DNA of 31,745 nt. Source: an uncultured Clostridia bacterium (GTDB lineage Bacteria > Bacillota > Clostridia > Christensenellales > Aristaeellaceae). The DNA is taken from NCBI GenBank assembly GCA_934663625.1, contig CAKUKP010000030.1, forward strand, positions 1-31,745. The letters run 5' to 3'. A program made the translations under genes and the position numbers. The notes under the pieces were generated by a model. It saw only the letters and a program-made list of their open reading frames with translations, was not told the origin of the DNA and did no database searches. Positions 27,883-31,745 of this stretch are shown piece by piece; the stretch's first letter is position 1, and every line of letters begins with the position of its first letter.

Positions 27883-28113
27883 ATGGCGCTTTACGAAGTG
27901 GTGCGTGAAATTGAAAACTGCTGCGCGCGCAACCAGATGCGCGATGTGTTTTTTGATGAAATCGAAACGGACGATCCCGTGCAGGCGGTGCGCGAGCTTC
28001 TGCGGGACGAGCCGGACGCGCAGCTGACGTGCGATGGCGCGGACGAGGATACCGTAACGGTTTACGCCGCCTGCTCCGGCGTGACGCAGAAATTTCTTTT
28101 CACCAAAATTTGA
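27883..28113 (+). CDS. Small protein of unknown function in the CODH region
   Basis: 76 residues; ATG after GGAGGGCGGCG, 13 bases behind the cooT stop, so co-transcribed. It starts MALYEVVREIENCCARNQMR and contains one CC pair, an acidic middle part and a closing beta-like segment VTVYAACSGVTQKFLFTKI. No signal peptide or membrane segment. I do not recognise the family; position alone links it to nickel or CODH maturation. Confidence 0.65.
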   Translation: MALYEVVREIENCCARNQMRDVFFDEIETDDPVQAVRELLRDEPDAQLTCDGADEDTVTVYAACSGVTQKFLFTKI

Positions 28114-28144
28114 CGTAAAACCTTGATTTCAGCGGAATGAGCGC

Positions 28145-28173
28145 TTGCATAAAGCGCTCATTTGTGCTAATAT
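28145..28173 (+). promoter_or_regulatory. Promoter of the cooC-acs operon
   Basis: -35 TTGCAT (28145-28150), 17-base spacer, -10 TAATAT (28168-28173), about 108 bases before ATG 28281. A 10-bp stem ATGAGCGCTT/AAGCGCTCAT (28137-28161) overlaps the -35, so it may be a weak terminator or a regulator site. The leader holds a 26-codon frame (28204-28284) overlapping the cooC ATG, but without a ribosome binding site. Confidence 0.6.
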
Positions 28174-28280
28174 ATAAGGTGCGACTATGAGTATACTCTC
28201 AATATGTCTATCCTGCAAATTGGTATGACCAATAAGCGCAATATGGAATGCCGCGATCGTTCGCGGCGGGAAAGGGTAAA

Positions 28281-29051
28281 ATGACGCACACCATTGCAGT
28301 CGCCGGAAAGGGCGGCGTAGGCAAGACCACCACCTGCGGCATGATCGTGGAATATCTCGCCAAGGGCGGCAAGGGGCCGATACTGGTTGTGGATGCGGAC
28401 GCCAATTCCAACCTGAACGAAGTGCTGGGCGTGGAAATCGAAACCACGCTGGGCGATATTCGCGAGGAAATGGCGCGGGCGGAATTGATGAAGGAAAGCC
28501 CGATTCCGCACGGCATGACCAAGGCGGAATACGCCGAAATGAAGTTTTCCTCCGCGCTGATCGAGGAGGACGATTACGATATGCTGGTCATGGGGCGCAC
28601 GCAGGGCGCGGGCTGCTATTGCTATGTCAACGGCGTTCTGAAATCCCAGATCGACAAATACTACGGAAACTATCGCTACATGGTAATCGATAACGAAGCG
28701 GGTCTGGAGCACATCAGCCGCGGCACGCTGCCCCATGTAGATACGCTATTGCTGATCAGCGATTGCTCCCGCCGCGGGATTCAGGCGGTTGCGCGCATTG
28801 CCGAAATGGTGCGCGATCTGAATCTGAAGCCCGGCGAAATGAAGCTGATCGTGAACCGCGCGCCCGGCGGCAAGCTGAACGAAGCGGTAAAGGAAGAGAT
28901 TGAAAAGCATGGTCTTGAACTGATTGGCGTTCTGCCGCAGGATGAAACCGTTTATGAATACGACTGCGAAGGAAAGCCCAGCGCCAAGGTACCTGAGGAT
29001 AATCCGGTCAAGACTGCGCTTAACTCAATAATGGCCCAACTGAAACTGTAA
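28281..29051 (+). CDS. cooC: CODH nickel-insertion ATPase CooC / AcsF
   Basis: 256 residues; ATG 28281 follows AAAGGGTAAA. MinD-type P-loop ATPase: deviant Walker A AGKGGVGKTTT (about 8-18), switch DADANSN (about 38-44) and the nickel-binding GCYCYVNGV with Cys112 and Cys114, the same positions as in Carboxydothermus CooC1. It dimerises with ATP and inserts nickel in CODH or ACS active sites. It is first in an operon with acsD-acsC-acsE, 25 bases before acsD. Whether it acts on CODH (CooC) or ACS (AcsF) cannot be told here. Confidence 0.95.
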   Translation: MTHTIAVAGKGGVGKTTTCGMIVEYLAKGGKGPILVVDADANSNLNEVLGVEIETTLGDIREEMARAELMKESPIPHGMTKAEYAEMKFSSALIEEDDYDMLVMGRTQGAGCYCYVNGVLKSQIDKYYGNYRYMVIDNEAGLEHISRGTLPHVDTLLLISDCSRRGIQAVARIAEMVRDLNLKPGEMKLIVNRAPGGKLNEAVKEEIEKHGLELIGVLPQDETVYEYDCEGKPSAKVPEDNPVKTALNSIMAQLKL

Positions 29052-29076
29052 ACTATGAACTTAGGGGGATACGATT

Positions 29077-30021
29077 ATGGCTTTTAATCCGAAGAAGCAG
29101 GCATACAACGCGTCCATCAATGCCGTAACGCTCGGCACCGGTGAGAAGAGCATTGTGGTCGGCGGCGAGAACGTTCTTCCGTTCTACACTTTCGACGCAC
29201 CGATCGCCAACAGCCCGAAGATCGCGTTGGAGATCAACGACAAGGGCGTGGAAGCCCTGAAGATGCCCGGCATGAAGGCGGTCTTTGAAGGCTGCGTGAC
29301 CGCTGCGGATATGGCGAAGAAGGCCGAAACCATCGAAGGCGTTTCCGCCGTGTGCCTGCACTTTGAAAGTGCGGATCCGAACGGCGAAGATATGTCCGTT
29401 GAAGCCTGCGTCGCAATGGCGAAGGAAGTTGCCGAAGCGACCGCGCTGCCGATGATCATCATGGGCTGCAAGAACATCGAAAAGGACTCCGAAATCTTCT
29501 CCAAGTGCGCGGAAGCGCTGCAGGGCAAGAACATCGTCGTGCTGTCTGCCCGTGAAGAAGATTATAAGACCGTCGGCGCATCCGTCGGTATGGCGTACGG
29601 CCAGAAGGTCGGCGCGGAATCCGCCGTGGACATCAACCTGGCCAAGCAGCTGAACGTGCTGCTCTCTCAGCTGGGCGTTGCCAACGACAGCATCGTAATG
29701 AACCTCGGTTCCTCCTGCGCCGGTTACGGCTATGAATACCTCTCCTCTACGCTGGATCGCGTAAAGGCCGCTGCGCTCGCTCAGGGCGATGCACAGCTGC
29801 AGATGCCCATCGTAACGCCGGTTTCCACCGAAACCTGGAACGTCAAGGAAGCCATGCTTTCCGAAGAAGAAGCGCCCGAATGGGGCAGCGTTGAAGAGCG
29901 CGGCATCGAGATGGAAATCACCACCGCGGCAGCTTGCCTGACCAGCGGCAGCGATGTTGTGATCATGCGCCATCCGGCGGCGATCGCGACGATTGCGAAG
30001 TTCATCGACAGCCTGATGTAA
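29077..30021 (+). CDS. acsD: Corrinoid iron-sulfur protein small subunit
   Basis: 314 residues, close to AcsD/CdhD of acetogens. ATG follows GGGGGATACGATT. TIM-barrel protein that binds the corrinoid jointly with AcsC. Visible blocks are ENVLPFYTFDAPIANSPKIA at about 29-48, MPMIIMGCKNIEKD-like segment near 125-140, and GSSCAGYGYEYLSSTLDRV at about 210-230. With AcsC it carries the methyl group from methyl-THF to acetyl-CoA synthase. 21 bases separate it from acsC. Confidence 0.95.
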   Translation: MAFNPKKQAYNASINAVTLGTGEKSIVVGGENVLPFYTFDAPIANSPKIALEINDKGVEALKMPGMKAVFEGCVTAADMAKKAETIEGVSAVCLHFESADPNGEDMSVEACVAMAKEVAEATALPMIIMGCKNIEKDSEIFSKCAEALQGKNIVVLSAREEDYKTVGASVGMAYGQKVGAESAVDINLAKQLNVLLSQLGVANDSIVMNLGSSCAGYGYEYLSSTLDRVKAAALAQGDAQLQMPIVTPVSTETWNVKEAMLSEEEAPEWGSVEERGIEMEITTAAACLTSGSDVVIMRHPAAIATIAKFIDSLM

Positions 30022-30042
30022 CAGGGGAAGGAGAGATTCATT

Positions 30043-31386
30043 ATGGCACTCAAAGGTCTTGATATTTTTAAACTGACTCCCAAAAAGAACTGCAAGGAAT
30101 GCGGCAGCCCCACCTGCATGGCGTTTGCGATGAAGGTCGCGCAGGGCGCGGTTACCATCGATAAGTGCCCCTACATGTCCGCTGAATCCCTGGCGACCCT
30201 GTCCGAAGCCACCGCGCCGCTGATGAAGACCATCGAAGTCGGCACCGGTGCGAACGCGCATAAGCTGGGCGGCGAAACCGTTCTGTTCCGCCATGAAAAG
30301 ACGCTCGTCAGCAAGAACCTGTTCGCGGAAGCGCTGTGCAGCTGCATGAGCGATGAAGAAATCGACGCCGCAATCGCCGAAATGAAGAAGGTAGATTACG
30401 AGCGCATCGGCGAACGCGAATTCGTAGAATTCCTGTTCCTGAATTACGCAGGCAACGGCGCGGACAAGTACACCGCGCTGGTCAAGAAGGCCATGGAAGC
30501 CGATCGCGCCCTGATCCTGAATGTGAAGGACGCGGAGGTCGCCAAGGCGGCGCTGGAAATCTGCAAGGCGGGCAAGCCCATCCTGAACGGCGCGAACAAG
30601 GATAACTACGCCGAAATGAGCGCGGTTGCGACCGCCGCGGGCGTTACCCTGGGCGTGTGCGCGGACAGCATCGAAGAGCTGTACGACACCGTGAAGGCGC
30701 TGGAAGCCGCCGGCAACAAGAATCTGGTTCTGGATGTTACCGGTAAGGACGCCAGGGAAACCCTGAAGAACGCGGTTCTGGTTCGCCGCACCGCGCTGAA
30801 GGACGGCGATCGTTCCTTCGGTTATCCGTCCATCGTAAACCTGAACAAGATCGCTGAAGGCGATATCCATATGCAGACCGCGCTGGCGGCGATGTTCACC
30901 CTGCGCTATGGCTCCATCCTGGTCATGGCAAAGATGGGCTATGCAGAAGCGCTCGCGCTGTACGGACTGCGCCAGAACATCTACACCGATCCGCAGAAGC
31001 CGATGAAGGTTGAACCCGGCATCTATGCGCTGAACGGTGCGGATGAAAATTCCGTATGCTCCCTGACCGTTGACTTCGCGCTGACCTACTTCCTGGTATC
31101 CGGCGAGTATGAGCGCTCCAAGGCTCCGGTCAACCTGCTGATCTCCGATGCGAGCGGCATGTCCGTTCTGACCGCGTGGGCGGCGGGCAAGTTCTCCGCG
31201 GGCACCATCAAGAAGTTCTTCGATGAATATGATATCGAAAACAAGGTCAAGTCCCGCACGCTGATCATCCCCGGCAAGGTGGCCGTTATGAAGGGCGAAA
31301 TCGAAGCGAAGTTGCCCGGATGGAACATCGTTGTCGGCCCGATGGAGGCTGTACAGCTTGTGAAGTTCATTAAGGACTACGCATAA
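30043..31386 (+). CDS. acsC: Corrinoid iron-sulfur protein large subunit
   Basis: 447 residues, the usual AcsC/CdhE length. ATG follows AAGGAGAGATTCATT. N-terminal 4Fe-4S domain (about 1-55) with KKNCKECGSPTCMAFAM and the last Cys in DKCPYMS, the cluster that reactivates cobalt. A TIM barrel and a C-terminal corrinoid-binding domain (SGMSVLTAWAAGKFSAGTIK) follow. It accepts the methyl group from AcsE and donates it to ACS. A 13-bp stem without U-run separates it from acsE. Confidence 0.96.
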   Translation: MALKGLDIFKLTPKKNCKECGSPTCMAFAMKVAQGAVTIDKCPYMSAESLATLSEATAPLMKTIEVGTGANAHKLGGETVLFRHEKTLVSKNLFAEALCSCMSDEEIDAAIAEMKKVDYERIGEREFVEFLFLNYAGNGADKYTALVKKAMEADRALILNVKDAEVAKAALEICKAGKPILNGANKDNYAEMSAVATAAGVTLGVCADSIEELYDTVKALEAAGNKNLVLDVTGKDARETLKNAVLVRRTALKDGDRSFGYPSIVNLNKIAEGDIHMQTALAAMFTLRYGSILVMAKMGYAEALALYGLRQNIYTDPQKPMKVEPGIYALNGADENSVCSLTVDFALTYFLVSGEYERSKAPVNLLISDASGMSVLTAWAAGKFSAGTIKKFFDEYDIENKVKSRTLIIPGKVAVMKGEIEAKLPGWNIVVGPMEAVQLVKFIKDYA

Positions 31387-31393
31387 TATTTTT

Positions 31394-31425
31394 GTCGCGG
31401 CCGGATGCTTATATCCGGTCGCGGC
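31394..31425 (+). promoter_or_regulatory. Intercistronic hairpin acsC-acsE
   Basis: 13-bp stem GTCGCGGCCGGAT / ATCCGGTCGCGGC (two G.T pairs, 6-base loop). The following bases are TAAGAAAAAAGGAG, so it is not a terminator on this strand; likely an mRNA-stability or processing element that lets acsC and acsE levels differ. Confidence 0.6.
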
Positions 31426-31446
31426 TAAGAAAAAAGGAGTAACAAC

Positions 31447-31745
31447 ATGGGCAAGTTTATCGTTATCGGTGAAAGAATTCACTGCATCTCGCCCGCGATC
31501 CGCAAGGCCATGGCCGAGCGCGATCCCGAGCCGATTCTGAAGCGCGCAAAGGAACAGCTGGACGCAGGCGCAACCTACCTGGATCTGAACATCGGACCTG
31601 CCGAATCTGACGGCGAAGAATTGATGCAGTGGGGCGTAAAGCTGCTGCAGGAAAACTTCAACAATGTGCCTCTGGCGCTGGACACCGCCAACATGAAGGC
31701 GATCGAAGCCGGCATTCAGGTGTACAATCGTTCCAAGGGCAAGCC
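31447..31745 (+). CDS. acsE: Methyltetrahydrofolate:corrinoid iron-sulfur protein methyltransferase, 5' part
   Basis: The first 99 codons are visible; the gene runs off the window. ATG follows AAAAAAGGAGTAACAAC. Pterin-binding TIM barrel: FIVIGERIHCISPAIRKAM, then AKEQLDAGATYLDLNIGPAE with the conserved DLNIG pterin block, and PLALDTANMKAIEAG. It transfers the methyl of CH3-THF to the cobalt of AcsCD, linking the folate branch to acetyl-CoA synthesis. Confidence 0.95.
   Translation, partial: MGKFIVIGERIHCISPAIRKAMAERDPEPILKRAKEQLDAGATYLDLNIGPAESDGEELMQWGVKLLQENFNNVPLALDTANMKAIEAGIQVYNRSKGK

Noticed and set aside
28204..28284. 26-codon leader frame overlapping the cooC start
   Set aside because: The ATGA overlap is suggestive, but there is no ribosome binding site and no recognisable feature; mentioned only in the promoter entry.
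29053..31482. 809-codon frame antisense to acsD, acsC and the start of acsE
   Set aside because: It spans three genes that are certain on the other strand; frame openness is due to codon bias.

Overview
The window comes from an anaerobic Gram-positive bacterium of the class Clostridia (Bacillota), most likely an uncultured gut-type, GC-rich acetogen. The reasons are a Wood-Ljungdahl (acetyl-CoA pathway) gene run at the right end (cooC, acsD, acsC, acsE), the electron-bifurcating transhydrogenase pair nfnA-nfnB, a THF riboswitch in front of a folate ECF transporter, a homodimeric-type glycyl-tRNA synthetase, and consistently strong GGAGG-type ribosome binding sites. Species-level assignment is not possible from the sequence alone.

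Layout. 1-4112: the 3' part of rmuC, an unrecognised membrane-anchored protein, a PrsA/SurA-like foldase and a U32-peptidase-like protein. 4113-4893: a gene-poor stretch with a consensus promoter reading into a short terminator (a likely small RNA), a small hydrophobic ORF on the opposite strand (possible type I toxin) and two copies of a 58-bp hairpin repeat. 4894-8385: a Cys-rich small protein, a very acidic membrane protein and an unrecognised protein whose stop codon lies inside a dispersed structured repeat. 8671-14053: glyS, then a marR regulator overlapping two half-size ABC exporters that look like one heterodimer. 14137-16283: promoter, THF riboswitch, folT and folC. 16284-17640: a repeat-rich 'graveyard' with a transposase fragment, a cloverleaf-like inverted repeat, palindromic dispersed repeats and a short CRISPR array without cas genes. 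17796-20064: nfnA-nfnB. 20103-20273: a second full copy of the structured repeat. 20368-23148: three secreted proteins, two of them tandem paralogues. 23321-26807: a Nudix hydrolase, a ferredoxin-type protein with a small zinc-ribbon partner, a Crp/Fnr regulator and diaminopropionate ammonia-lyase. 26808-28113: a CsoR-type metal sensor with a His-rich tail, a divergent His/Cys-rich protein, a CooT nickel-binding protein and a small unknown protein. 28281-end: cooC-acsD-acsC-acsE.

How it fits together. Folate uptake and polyglutamylation (folT-folC) serve the tetrahydrofolate carrier of the methyl branch. AcsE moves the methyl group from methyl-THF to the corrinoid protein AcsCD. CooC loads nickel into CODH/ACS, and the preceding CooT, His-rich and CsoR genes look like metal supply and sensing for the same enzymes. 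NfnAB links reduced ferredoxin and NADH to NADPH for the same metabolism. The most novel-looking items are the about 170-bp structured repeat at gene 3' ends with compensatory base changes, the 58-bp hairpin repeat inserted at a possible toxin-antitoxin locus, the small ORF running through the THF aptamer, and the His-rich regulator/partner pair beside the CODH genes.
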